A program made the position numbers and the translations under genes. From assembly GCF_042665195.1 (NCBI RefSeq), contig NZ_JBHTBW010000006.1, forward strand, positions 1-64,000: a stretch of 64,000 nt of DNA, read 5' to 3'. This stretch comes from Laceyella putida (GTDB lineage: Bacteria; Bacillota; Bacilli; Thermoactinomycetales; Thermoactinomycetaceae). A model generated the notes under the pieces. The model was not told where the DNA came from. It did no database searches and saw nothing but the letters and a program-made list of their open reading frames with translations. Shown here piece by piece: positions 41,831 through 50,339 of this stretch. Within the stretch, counting starts at the first letter, position 1; every line of letters starts with the position of its first letter.

Positions 41831-42499
41831 TTATCCTCGGTTGATTGGGCCAAAATCCTCCGGCAATAGCATTTGTTCCGTTAGTACGAGCGTCCACATG
41901 AAAATAAACACGGACACCGCTGACAGGGCTGATTGATCGAGCAATAACGAGCCGATTCCCCCGATGATGACGATAAAAAGCCCCATCAGCAAAATGGGCC
42001 AGCGCAATTTTCGCCACACAAATATTCCGGAGATCAGCAAAGGCAACAAAACCAATGCACTCGCATATGGAAAATGGGCTTGCACAGGCACATAACGCAT
42101 CAGGCCATGCACAGATACGGGCTCCATATCAACCCACAGGATTTCCATAAAAATGCCCATCACGGTCACCACAAAGGTATATAAGTGATAAAACACTTGC
42201 ACACTTAAGCTCTCCGTCCACTCCATCCGCAGGCGACGCATGATATCTAACGCAACAAACACAAATGTTGGTGTAAGCAGTACTTGAAACAAGGAGCGCA
42301 CCAAACTGAGCCCTTCCAACATTTCGCCTTTCCCAATCCAATTGCCGAGCGACAAAATGGCATGGTCGTAAATCAGCGCCAAGGTGATAAACATCAGCCA
42401 ATAGGTTCCCCAGTAGGCTGACTCGCGAATAAAACGAAAACTCCAAATAAAAAGTGCAATATATGAAACCGTAAGGATCGGATACAAAAAAACGTCCAT
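41831..42499 (-). CDS. Polytopic membrane protein of unknown function
   Basis: 222 residues from ATG 42499 (GGAGGAAATT directly upstream; the longer frame has no SD). About six or seven membrane helices: YPILTVSYIALFIWSF, YWGTYWLMFITLALIYDHAI, LLTPTFVFVALDIM, VFYHLYTFVVTVMGIFMEIL, FPYASALVLLPLLISGIFVW, WPILLMGLFIVIIGGIGSLL, ALSAVSVFIFMWTLVL. No signature motif. It precedes the small lipoprotein gene on the same strand. Confidence 0.7.
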   Translation of the reverse strand: MDVFLYPILTVSYIALFIWSFRFIRESAYWGTYWLMFITLALIYDHAILSLGNWIGKGEMLEGLSLVRSLFQVLLTPTFVFVALDIMRRLRMEWTESLSVQVFYHLYTFVVTVMGIFMEILWVDMEPVSVHGLMRYVPVQAHFPYASALVLLPLLISGIFVWRKLRWPILLMGLFIVIIGGIGSLLLDQSALSAVSVFIFMWTLVLTEQMLLPEDFGPINRG

Positions 42500-42797
42500 A
42501 ATTTCCTCCAATGGAACGTACATTCTCAAATTGTACTTTTTTCCTCTTCTGTTACTTCCATATTATAAAAAAAGGATTGGCCGTGAATGCATCAAATGTG
42601 ACATGATTTATACGGTTTCGCAAGCAAGCAAGATCCAACAGAACAACCAGGGCATGGCTGGCAAATCAAGTTGATCGATGGGAGGCGGGGAAAAACCTTT
42701 TCCCGATGCGCCGAAGGAGAAGTGAAGCGAATGGGAAAACGGTTTTTGAGCCGCCGACATATTTATCAGACACGCCCTAAATAAGCCGAAATCGGAA
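42500..42797. other. Gene-free stretch with a possible IS-end remnant
   Basis: About 300 bases. At 42767-42781 CAGACACGCCCTAAA repeats the word at 11534-11548 (end of hutH). The sequence GGCGTGTCTGATAAATATG read on the minus strand resembles termini of some IS5-like elements, but no partner end or transposase is present. An 18-codon ORF at 42731-42784 is not convincing. Confidence 0.4.
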
Positions 42798-42825
42798 GAA
42801 AAGAGCCAACGATTGGCTCTTTTTA
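42798..42825 (-). terminator. Terminator of the rapZ-yvcK-whiA-HPr operon
   Basis: AAAGAGCCAA (42800-42809) pairs with TTGGCTCTTT (42813-42822); minus-strand transcripts end in TTTTCTTCC. The stem abuts the stop codon of the HPr-like gene. Confidence 0.85.
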
Positions 42826-43080
42826 CTCTGATTTGCTCACCATTTCCGCCAGTACATTCACGGCTTCTTCCGCATCGGGGCCATCGGCGATGATCGTGAT
42901 CTCAGCCCCGCGGGATACGGCTAAGCTCATGATTCCCATAATGCTTTTCGCGTTCACTTTCTTCGTTCCTTTTACCACAAACACCTCGGAGGCAAACTTA
43001 TTTGCTTCTTGCACAAACAACGCTGCCGGACGAGCATGTAATCCTGTTTCCAATTGCACAACCACTTTTTTCTCTACCAT
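42823..43080 (-). CDS. crh: HPr-like protein at the crh position, with His15 retained
   Basis: 85 residues. Sequence is Crh-like in body (ARPAALFVQEANKFASEVFV; VNAKSIMGIMSLAVSRGAEI) and lies directly after whiA, the crh position. B. subtilis Crh has Gln15 and cannot accept phosphate from enzyme I; here residue 15 is His (TGLHARP), as in HPr. Ser46 (AKSIMG), target of HPr kinase and anchor for CcpA co-repression, is present. It could therefore act both in sugar transport phosphorylation and in catabolite repression. Whether a separate ptsH exists lies outside the window. Confidence 0.9.
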   Translation of the reverse strand: MVEKKVVVQLETGLHARPAALFVQEANKFASEVFVVKGTKKVNAKSIMGIMSLAVSRGAEITIIADGPDAEEAVNVLAEMVSKSE

Positions 43081-43102
43081 GTCATCTTCCTCCTATATGT
43101 CC

Positions 43103-44041
43103 TTATTCCGCTTCGCGCAATTTGTTGGCCAGTTCATCCAATTTGCGCAAACGGTGATTGATAGCTGATTTGCTCACTTTTCCGCTCGGAAGCAGTTGTC
43201 CCAGTTCCGCCAAGTTCACTTCTGGATACTTTAATCTCGTTTCAGCCACTTCCTTCAAACGGTCTGGCAAATGGTCCAATCCCAGCTTTTCATCGATGAG
43301 GTGAATATTTTCGATTTGGCGCATGGCCGCTTGGATTGTCTTGTTCAGATTGGCCGTTTCACAATTGACCAGGCGATTGACGGAATTCCGCATATCCTTC
43401 ATGATCCGCACATCTTCAAAGTGCAACAGCGACGGGTGCGCCCCAATGATATTGAGGAATTCCCCGATCTTATCCCCTTCTTTGATATAGACCACAAACC
43501 CTTTTTTCCGTTCAATGGTTTTTGCATGCAAGAAAAATTCATTCATCAACTGGCATAAGGCTTCACTATGATCAAAATAAGTGGACACAATTTCCAAGTG
43601 ATAAGAAGCACTGTCCGGATTATTGACTGATCCGGCAGCCAAAAAGGCTCCCCGCAAATAAGCGCGTTTGCAGCAGCTATCCGTGAACAGCTCCTTCGAT
43701 ATGCCCGTCACCCGCTCCCATGACCCTTTCTTAAAGATGCAGAGGTCAGACAAGATCTCTTCCGTTCGGGTCGATAAACGAATCAGGTAGACATTATTCT
43801 TCTTCAAGCGCACTTTTTTGCGAACCAACACTTCCGGCTGCATTTGATATAACTTTTTGATCAAAGAAAAGACATATCTCGCCGTCGACGGGTTCTCCGT
43901 CATGATATCGAGAACCAACGACTTTTGCTTCACATGCACGGAGCCATTCATCCGCACCAAGGCTGACAACTCGGCACGCTTGCAGCAATCATCCGACTCC
44001 AGTTGAGTCAATTCCTTTTTGGTTGTAGAAGTAAACGACAT
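43103..44041 (-). CDS. whiA: DNA-binding protein WhiA
   Basis: 312 residues. N-terminal LAGLIDADG-homing-endonuclease-like domain (AYLRGAFLAAGSVNNPDSAS; HYDHS-type segment STYFDHSEALCQLMNEFFLH) and a C-terminal HTH (KVSKSAINHRLRKLDELANK). Needed for normal cell division and chromosome organisation in Bacillus and for sporulation in Streptomyces. Third gene of rapZ-yvcK-whiA-HPr, 14 nt after yvcK. Confidence 0.97.
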   Translation of the reverse strand: MSFTSTTKKELTQLESDDCCKRAELSALVRMNGSVHVKQKSLVLDIMTENPSTARYVFSLIKKLYQMQPEVLVRKKVRLKKNNVYLIRLSTRTEEILSDLCIFKKGSWERVTGISKELFTDSCCKRAYLRGAFLAAGSVNNPDSASYHLEIVSTYFDHSEALCQLMNEFFLHAKTIERKKGFVVYIKEGDKIGEFLNIIGAHPSLLHFEDVRIMKDMRNSVNRLVNCETANLNKTIQAAMRQIENIHLIDEKLGLDHLPDRLKEVAETRLKYPEVNLAELGQLLPSGKVSKSAINHRLRKLDELANKLREAE

Positions 44042-44055
44042 ACAGCATCCCTTCT

Positions 44056-45060
44056 TTATCCGCTTTGCCGCTGAGCCATGCGTTCGCGAATCAAACGAAG
44101 GATATGGGCACTGATTCGATCTGCATCATGACGCAAAACAGACTGATATAAAAGTAAATTATCTGCAACCGCATGGCAACCCAATTTATTGATGCGTTCA
44201 ATATCAGGAATCACCATACGTTGCTGTTTTTTCGCATACTGCCGTTGAATCGTGAGAGGAGGCACCTCATTATTGATAATCGCGATATCAAACAAACGCT
44301 CGCCCACATGATCATAAATGGCCCGCAAGTGATCACTTGCCGTAAAGGAGTCTGTTTCCCCCGGCTGTGTCATGACGTTGCACACGTAAATTTTGCACGC
44401 TTGGGAAGCGCGAATTGCCTCACTCATATCTTTCACCAACAGGTTGGGTAAAATGCTGGTATATAAACTGCCCGGACCCGCAATGATGCCATCCGCCTCT
44501 TCAATTGCCCGCAACACACCGTCAGAAGGCTTGGGATCATGTGGATTCAAAAACACGCGACGAATGCGTTTACCCGTTTTGGGTATTTGCGATTCGCCTT
44601 CCACAATCGTTCCATCGGTCATCTCCGCCATCAACACAACATCCTGCTCGCTGGCCGGCAATACTTGTCCACGCACCGCCAGCACGCGACTCATCGCGTT
44701 GACTGCCTTGGTAAAGTCACCGGTGATCTCCGTCATCGCCGCAATCATCAGGTTGCCCAATGTATGTCCCTTCAGCCCTTCCCCATTCTCAAACCGATAT
44801 TGCAATACGCTTTCCAACAAGGGCTCGGTCTGAGCCAGAGCGATGAGCACGTTTCGAATGTCTCCGGGTGGGGGCATCTGCAAATCATTGCGCAAACGCC
44901 CTGAACTCCCTCCATCATCGGCAACCGTCACAATGGCCGTGATGTCGATGGGCAATTTCTTCAAGCCTCGTAAGATGACAGAAAGTCCCGTTCCGCCCCC
45001 GATGCATACCACTTTGGGGCGGCGGAACAATTCTCCATTGAATTTCTGATTGCTCGCCAC
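44056..45060 (-). CDS. yvcK: YvcK, gluconeogenesis factor / cell-shape protein
   Basis: 334 residues from GTG 45060 with AAAGGCGG upstream and only 2 nt after the rapZ stop. CofD-like fold binding UDP-GlcNAc: VCIGGGTGLSVILRGLKKLP, TVADDGGSSGRLRNDLQMPP, PGDIRNVLIAL and GPGSLYTSILPNLLV. Required for growth on gluconeogenic carbon and for correct peptidoglycan assembly in B. subtilis. An upstream in-frame ATG at 45174 lies inside rapZ and is rejected. Confidence 0.96.
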   Translation of the reverse strand: MASNQKFNGELFRRPKVVCIGGGTGLSVILRGLKKLPIDITAIVTVADDGGSSGRLRNDLQMPPPGDIRNVLIALAQTEPLLESVLQYRFENGEGLKGHTLGNLMIAAMTEITGDFTKAVNAMSRVLAVRGQVLPASEQDVVLMAEMTDGTIVEGESQIPKTGKRIRRVFLNPHDPKPSDGVLRAIEEADGIIAGPGSLYTSILPNLLVKDMSEAIRASQACKIYVCNVMTQPGETDSFTASDHLRAIYDHVGERLFDIAIINNEVPPLTIQRQYAKKQQRMVIPDIERINKLGCHAVADNLLLYQSVLRHDADRISAHILRLIRERMAQRQSG

Positions 45061-45062
45061 GC

Positions 45063-45938
45063 TTATCCGCCTTTCTCGATGTCTCGATGTGCTACACGGC
45101 AATGAAATTGCTCTTGGAATTTGCTGTGAAAGGTTTCGGCCAACGCCACCGATCGATGCTTCCCACCGGTGCAACCGATTCCGACGACGAGTTGTTGCTT
45201 GCCTTCACGATGATACTGCGGAATCAAAAACTGAAATAAGTCTATCATCTTCTCGACAAATTGTTTGGTATCCGCCCACTTCATGACGTATTCGGCCACA
45301 TCCGCATCTTTGCCGGTCTGCGGGCGCAACGAGTCCACATAATGGGGGTTGGGAAGGAAACGCACATCAAACACCAAATCGGCGTCAATCGGAATCCCAT
45401 GCTTAAACCCGAAAGACATAAACGTTACCGTCATTCTGTTCGGTTCCACATGCACAAAGCGATTGACGATCTTTTCCTTCAACTCGGCGGGTTTGAGCCG
45501 ACTGGTATCAATGATTTGATGCGCCCTGCCCTTGAGTTCTTCCAATAACTTGCGTTCTTGCAGGATGCCGTCAAGCGGTGTGCCATCGGGCGATAATGGG
45601 TGACGGCGCCGCGTTTCCTTGTACCGTCTCACCAGTGTCTGGTCATCCGCATCCAAAAACAGGATTTGGTGTTGGATGCCATGCCATTCTTCAAGCTGAT
45701 CCAGTGTTTCAAATAAAGAAGAGAAAAACTCCCTTCCCCTTAAGTCAATCACCAAGGCAACGCGATTCAAATTCCCTTGGGACTGCTCCAATAACTCTGC
45801 AAACTTGGGCAATAAGACAGGCGGCAAATTATCAACACAGAAAAACCCGTTATCCTCCAAACTTTGCATCGCCACTGATTTACCGGCGCCAGACATTCCG
45901 GTGATGACAACCAGATTCCCTTTTTTGCTTTTATCCAT
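45063..45938 (-). CDS. rapZ: RNase adapter RapZ / nucleotide-binding YvcJ
   Basis: 291 residues from ATG 45938 (AGGGGTG 6 nt before). P-loop GMSGAGKSVAMQSLEDNGFF near residue 12, DxxG-type and C-terminal domain (YHREGKQQLVVGIGCTGGKH RSV). B. subtilis YvcJ hydrolyses GTP and affects competence; in enterobacteria the family controls GlmS through small RNAs and binds GlcN6P. First gene of the conserved rapZ-yvcK-whiA-crh block. Confidence 0.96.
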   Translation of the reverse strand: MDKSKKGNLVVITGMSGAGKSVAMQSLEDNGFFCVDNLPPVLLPKFAELLEQSQGNLNRVALVIDLRGREFFSSLFETLDQLEEWHGIQHQILFLDADDQTLVRRYKETRRRHPLSPDGTPLDGILQERKLLEELKGRAHQIIDTSRLKPAELKEKIVNRFVHVEPNRMTVTFMSFGFKHGIPIDADLVFDVRFLPNPHYVDSLRPQTGKDADVAEYVMKWADTKQFVEKMIDLFQFLIPQYHREGKQQLVVGIGCTGGKHRSVALAETFHSKFQEQFHCRVAHRDIEKGG

Positions 45939-45986
45939 AGCCATCACCCCTAGTTCCATGTCAACTTGTTATTTCTCTATTATACC

Positions 45987-46937
45987 TTATTTTTTCCCTC
46001 GTGCTAAAAGTCCAGCCGCTCCAATATAACCAGCCCGATTCCCCAGTTGGGCCAAGACGATTTCCACTCCTTGCCGCGCATTGCGTTGCGTGCGTTTGGC
46101 ATAGGCTTCCCGCAGTGGCTGGATGAGCGCATCCCCGGCGTGGGACACCCCGCCGCCAATGATGAAACGGGCAGGATTCAACAGCACAGACAAGGTTGAC
46201 ATCGCTTGCGCCAACGCATCAATGGCTTTCTCCTTCACATGGAGCGCCACCTCGTCTTGCGCCGCGGCCGCAGCGAAGATCTCTTTGGTGTTGATTGATG
46301 GAACGTCGGCCAACACGGTTTTTCTACCCGAGGCAATCGCTTCTTTGGCCAGGCGCACCATCCCCGTGGCAGAAGAGATGGTCTCCAAGCAACCCCGCAT
46401 GCCACAATTGCAGGGATGGCCTTGGGGATCAATGGTCATATGCCCCACTTCACCGGCGAAACCATACTGCCCGTGAATCAATTGGCCATCGAAGATCAAG
46501 CCGCCCCCCACGCCCGTGCCCAAGGTGATGCAAACCACGTCATCCACGCCCACGCCTGCGCCGCACCAAGCTTCACCCAGCGCCGCCACATTGGCATCAT
46601 TATCAATTTTCACCGGGATTCCCCATGCCTCTTCCAAACGGGCGCGAATCGGCACTTCGTCATTCCAACCGAGGTTGGTCATATGTTTTACGACACCATT
46701 CTTAATATCCAAAAAACCGGGCAAGCCAACACCCACTCCCGCCACATCTTCCCAACGGGTTTCCGTCGCTTCCGCCAGCTCGCGTGCATGGGAAATGATT
46801 CGACCAATGACGCTATCCGCCCCTTCTTCGGCAAGCGTTGGTTTTTCCATTTCCATCAATGTTTTTCCCTTATGATCGACCATTCCTAGTTTCATACTTG
46901 TTCCGCCCAGGTCTATTCCAATCCAACGTTTCCCCAT
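45987..46937 (-). CDS. glcK: Glucokinase, ROK family
   Basis: 316 residues from ATG 46937 (GAGGTG upstream). N-terminal ATP-binding WIGIDLGGTSMKLGMVDHKG, sugar-binding GVGLPGFLDI and DNDANVAALGEAWCGAG, and the zinc motif CNCGMRGCLE near residue 175 define ROK glucokinases (Glc + ATP to Glc6P). The gene lies 48 nt before rapZ on the same strand and may be co-transcribed. Feeds the glycolytic operon encoded 10 kb away. Confidence 0.93.
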   Translation of the reverse strand: MGKRWIGIDLGGTSMKLGMVDHKGKTLMEMEKPTLAEEGADSVIGRIISHARELAEATETRWEDVAGVGVGLPGFLDIKNGVVKHMTNLGWNDEVPIRARLEEAWGIPVKIDNDANVAALGEAWCGAGVGVDDVVCITLGTGVGGGLIFDGQLIHGQYGFAGEVGHMTIDPQGHPCNCGMRGCLETISSATGMVRLAKEAIASGRKTVLADVPSINTKEIFAAAAAQDEVALHVKEKAIDALAQAMSTLSVLLNPARFIIGGGVSHAGDALIQPLREAYAKRTQRNARQGVEIVLAQLGNRAGYIGAAGLLARGKK

Positions 46938-47056
46938 TGCACTCACACCTCTATTGAATGAAAATAATATATATTTACATAAATTAAAACCATGTTATGC
47001 TAGAATTAGTTCCCGAATGTTGAATCCGTTTACATCTCTTAACGTTAAGAATAACA

Positions 47057-47180
47057 TAAAATGCCCGGGGTTGCACCAACCTGGATTTCCCCAGGCATGA
47101 AAAAAGCCACTGACCTCGCCCAAGTCAGTAGCTCGCTGTGGTTGATCCCTACCACTTATATTAAAAGGGGGCCTTTTGCT
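47057..47180 (-). ncRNA. Structured 3' region after trxA-like gene; tandem terminators and toxin-RNA-like tail
   Basis: On the minus strand after the thioredoxin stop come a 19-codon ORF (MNMVGTWLCDKIKEQKAPF, 47222-47163), a hairpin GTGGT/ACCAC, a terminator stem AGCTACTGACTT/AGGTCAGTGGCT with TTTTTT (about 47100-47135), and a second stem ATGCC-GGGG/CCCC-GGGCAT (47057-47100). The order short hydrophobic-tailed ORF, small hairpin, terminator is like the 3' half of type I toxin RNAs of Bacillus, but the ORF lacks a membrane segment, so it may be a remnant or just a long terminator region. Confidence 0.35.
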
Positions 47181-47235
47181 CTTTTATTTTATCGCATAAC
47201 CATGTGCCTACCATGTTCATTTATTTAATGATTGG

Positions 47236-47565
47236 TTAAATTTTTTCCGTACTCACATGTTCTTGCAGAAACGCTTCGATTTGGTCTTTGGTTTTGGCAA
47301 ATCGGCTTGGCAACCGTCCGATTTCTTTTCCGTTCTCAAACACGACAAAAGTCGGAATTCCTTTAACCCCGTATTGCTCCGCAACCGTACGAGCTTCATC
47401 CACATCGATTTCCGCAAAGACAAACTGGTCGGCAAACTTTTGCGCCAGCTCGGGCATATCCGGAGCGACACGCTTGCAATCCACACACCAATCCGCACTG
47501 AATTCGACCACTTTTTTCCCTTCGGTAATAAAATCCGCAAAGCTATCTTGATTTATCTTTTGCAT
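47236..47565 (-). CDS. Thioredoxin-family protein with WCVDC active site
   Basis: 109 residues, full thioredoxin length. Active site W26-C27-V28-D29-C30 differs from the WCGPC of TrxA but keeps both cysteines; cis-proline in GIPTFVVFENGKE. No signal peptide, so cytoplasmic thiol-disulfide exchange. Lies 13 nt after the TPR gene and is probably co-transcribed. The VD dipeptide between cysteines should shift its redox potential compared with TrxA, so it is more likely a specialised thioredoxin than the main one. Confidence 0.88.
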   Translation of the reverse strand: MQKINQDSFADFITEGKKVVEFSADWCVDCKRVAPDMPELAQKFADQFVFAEIDVDEARTVAEQYGVKGIPTFVVFENGKEIGRLPSRFAKTKDQIEAFLQEHVSTEKI

Positions 47566-47578
47566 CCCTTATTCCTCC

Positions 47579-49210
47579 TTAAGTAAAGCAACGCTTCGCC
47601 GTCGGACCAAGCAACTTGACATATCGTGAAACGGAAGATAAAGAGATTTGATATTTCTCGGCCACTTCTTTTTGTGTAAGCTGGACACCCAAATGCTTGG
47701 CCACCAAATACTCCAACGCGGCCGCCCATCCCTCAATCTTGCGCACCTGTTGCAGTTGCTCGGCAAGCTCTTCCTTCACCAAGACCCACAATCGCTCGGC
47801 CGCTCGCTTCATCTCAGGGGTCGGCTCTGTCATATGGTCCAAGCAACAAATCAAGATTTGCTCGCCATTCTCCGGTGATGGAGACAAGTCCACGCCCAAT
47901 TGCAACAAAATCCCCTGCGCCAATTCTTTCAGTTCCGGCTCCAGTCCTTCTTGCCGAATAAACTGTTGCAACAACCGGGCGACTTCATCATCAGCGATCC
48001 AAGCGAGCAGTTTCAACACCTGGCGTTTGGTTTCCAAATCGCCGCGGCTGAGAGCCCAGAAGAAGGAGGAGCGAATCAGCGGATTGCCTTTCCATTGCTC
48101 CAACAACTCCTGGTCAGACGCCAAGTCTTGCAAACGCAAATACTGTTCCTCAAACGGAAGCTGATAATGGTAATGGAGCTTGGGCAACGGCTCCTCTTGG
48201 GCAAGCTCTTTGGCGTTGATGAGATAGAAGACGGGCACTTCTGCCTCCGGGTCTATTTTGGCCGCACGGCGCCAATATCCCAAGGCGCGCTCCGGAAATC
48301 CGGAGTTCCAAGCCGCGACAGCCGCATAATGGTAGAGGCTGACCGTCTGGGAATCGTCATACTTCACCAAGCGGGAAAACAATTCATAAGCAACCACATG
48401 TTCCCCCAAGATCCCCAGCGTGGTCGCCAATTTGCAAGCATGTTCTTGGTTCAGGGGAATCAGCTTCTTCAGCATGCCGATGATCTGATTGCTCTTCTTC
48501 ACTTCCCCCATGTGATAGGACAACACGGCCAAATTGCATAGGGCGTGCAGATTGTTCGGATCAATTTCAAGCACGTCGGTGATGCAGGACATCGCCCGTT
48601 CCATATCACCGACATAGTAGTAAGCGAGGGCCAGGTTGTTGCGGGCCGCCAAGAATTCCGGATACTCTTCCATCATCGCTTCCAACATCTGAATCGCCTG
48701 CAAAAAGCGGCCTTGCTCCAGATGGTGACGAGCCTCTTCATGTTGTTGAACATGAAGAGGCTGATGAGGAGGCAATGGTTCGCGGGGAGGTCGTCCCAAT
48801 TCTTGCGCCAACATCACCAACATCTCTTCGGCTTCCTCCGCAAACTCACCTTCGGGGTCTTGTTGCAGGTACTCCAACAGGTAATCCTCCGCCAACTCCA
48901 AATCGCCCATGTTGGCTGCATTATTCGCCATATAGAACAGGCATTCATATAAGTCAGGCGCCACTTGGTCAATCACTTGCTCCAACACTTCATTTGACTC
49001 TTCAAAGCGTCCCAACTCAGATAAGATCCCTGCTAAATTACAGTGGTTAATCGGATTGTCCGGTTCTTTCTCCATCGCCAAGCGGAAATACTTCACCGCT
49101 TTGTCGTAACGATGGCGATCCAATGACCGAACCGCCCGCTCGAAAAAGAAACCTGCGTCCATCTTCAAACGAACGACTTTTTTATTTATGCCAACTTGTG
49201 TTTTTTTCAT
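47579..49210 (-). CDS. yvcD: TPR protein with C-terminal HTH (YvcD-like)
   Basis: 543 residues from ATG 49210 (GGAGGGAAGAT upstream; the 32 extra codons of the longer frame have no SD). TPR repeats from about residue 15 (FERAVRSLDRHRYDKAVKYF; NHCNLAGILSELGRFEESNE; AIQMLEAMMEEYPEFLAARN; HALCNLAVLSYHMGEVKKSN; AVAAWNSGFPERALGYWRRA) and a C-terminal helix-turn-helix (LTQKEVAEKYQISLSSVSRY). Architecture matches B. subtilis YvcD, encoded in the same chromosomal neighbourhood. Molecular function unknown; the HTH suggests nucleic-acid contact. Confidence 0.85.
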   Translation of the reverse strand: MKKTQVGINKKVVRLKMDAGFFFERAVRSLDRHRYDKAVKYFRLAMEKEPDNPINHCNLAGILSELGRFEESNEVLEQVIDQVAPDLYECLFYMANNAANMGDLELAEDYLLEYLQQDPEGEFAEEAEEMLVMLAQELGRPPREPLPPHQPLHVQQHEEARHHLEQGRFLQAIQMLEAMMEEYPEFLAARNNLALAYYYVGDMERAMSCITDVLEIDPNNLHALCNLAVLSYHMGEVKKSNQIIGMLKKLIPLNQEHACKLATTLGILGEHVVAYELFSRLVKYDDSQTVSLYHYAAVAAWNSGFPERALGYWRRAAKIDPEAEVPVFYLINAKELAQEEPLPKLHYHYQLPFEEQYLRLQDLASDQELLEQWKGNPLIRSSFFWALSRGDLETKRQVLKLLAWIADDEVARLLQQFIRQEGLEPELKELAQGILLQLGVDLSPSPENGEQILICCLDHMTEPTPEMKRAAERLWVLVKEELAEQLQQVRKIEGWAAALEYLVAKHLGVQLTQKEVAEKYQISLSSVSRYVKLLGPTAKRCFT

Positions 49211-49408
49211 ATCTTCCCTCCAACCAGCACTTTTACCAAGCTGGTGGTCTGGCACTTGAGCCAGTATATCACAATTTTGCGCGAAAGACCTGCACGGATC
49301 AGGCAATATTTTGGGTTCTTAAACCATTATAACCCAAGTCGGCCGCAAATACGACGAAAACGTTTCCCCGTTCGCGGGAAACGAAAGAAAGCCGATGCTT
49401 AGACCGAC

Positions 49409-50032
49409 CTATGACCTCATTTCCTCTTTGATCACTTTAATGACATTATCAGCATTTTCCGCTTTGTATCCTTTGATCCGCCCCACCTGCTCCCACACTC
49501 TCATCCCCACATACTCCCCGTCGTCAAACCATTGCCCCAACAGATTCAACGTGTAAGGGGTGTACAAAGAGTCGCGGAAAATCACCCGCAAGTAAAAGCC
49601 GCTTTTGTCAGTTAATCCATAATCTTTGATCATCAAGACCAAATCGGTGAGCGAGATTTTGCAAATGAGAAAGTTGCCTGGCGGCAAGGATTGAGGAATG
49701 TCACTTTCAATGAAAGACTGCGGCAACGGCATGCGAATAGAACCATGTTCATTTTCGTAAATGATTAAGCTATGTACATTCATGACATAGATGGAGATCG
49801 GTTTCTGATTGACCGCCCGCACAACCAGATACTCCTTATCCTCTTCGATCAAGGTCCAGACCAACTCCAGTGAAGGTCTTATCGCTTCACGCGCCTCTCT
49901 GGTTTGCTTCAACGCCACCCAAACAGCAGCCACGGTGGCAATCGCTCCTGCCCATTGCCCAATCGCTCCCCACATATTCCAATTGAGGTACCACGGCTCC
50001 AATCGCTCCGCCCCCCTACATTTCATCTTCAC
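49409..50032 (-). CDS. Membrane-anchored hypothetical protein
   Basis: 207 residues. One N-terminal hydrophobic segment (MWGAIGQWAGAIATVAAVWV, about 20-39) followed by KQTREAREAIRPSLEL and a beta-rich soluble domain (YLVVRAVNQKPISIYVMNVH; FLICKISLTDLVLMI; FYLRVIFRDSLYTPYTLNLL). This head, AGAIATVAAVWVALKQ plus charged helix, is common in accessory membrane proteins of unknown role. Start codon context is weak; ATG at 50026 is an alternative. No partner gene nearby. Confidence 0.65.
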   Translation of the reverse strand: MKMKCRGAERLEPWYLNWNMWGAIGQWAGAIATVAAVWVALKQTREAREAIRPSLELVWTLIEEDKEYLVVRAVNQKPISIYVMNVHSLIIYENEHGSIRMPLPQSFIESDIPQSLPPGNFLICKISLTDLVLMIKDYGLTDKSGFYLRVIFRDSLYTPYTLNLLGQWFDDGEYVGMRVWEQVGRIKGYKAENADNVIKVIKEEMRS

Positions 50033-50255
50033 ATTATAAAAAAAACATTTTTCATAAAATTATTTTATCATAACCAACCTCTCCCTTCGCCCTTTGCCAC
50101 ACTCTGTTCACATAATGTCTGCCGTTTCGCGCACATATCCGTGTGAAGACGGCCAAATAACCCCTCCCCCAAGGTGCGGATAAAAAAACAAAGCGATGGC
50201 TATATCTTTCAAGGGAGGCGATTCTCACCCGGCAGCATCAGAAGGAGGGCAACAT
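50033..50255. other. Gene-free spacer
   Basis: About 220 bases between the hypothetical protein and the his terminator; nothing recognisable. Confidence 0.5.
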
Positions 50256-50299
50256 GAAAAACGCTGTCCCATGCAGGCAGAACCCCGCTTGGGACAGCG
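50256..50299 (-). terminator. Terminator of the his operon
   Basis: CGCTGTCCCA and TGGGACAGCG form a 10-bp stem on the minus strand followed by TTTTTC, about 40 nt after the hisI stop. Confidence 0.88.
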
Positions 50300-50339
50300 A
50301 AATGAGCGGCAACGAGGCCGCTTGTTCACAGGGCGTAGC

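Noticed and set aside
45063..45174. yvcK starting at 45174
   Set aside because: The extension lies inside rapZ and has no similarity to YvcK; GTG 45060 has an SD and is coupled to the rapZ stop.
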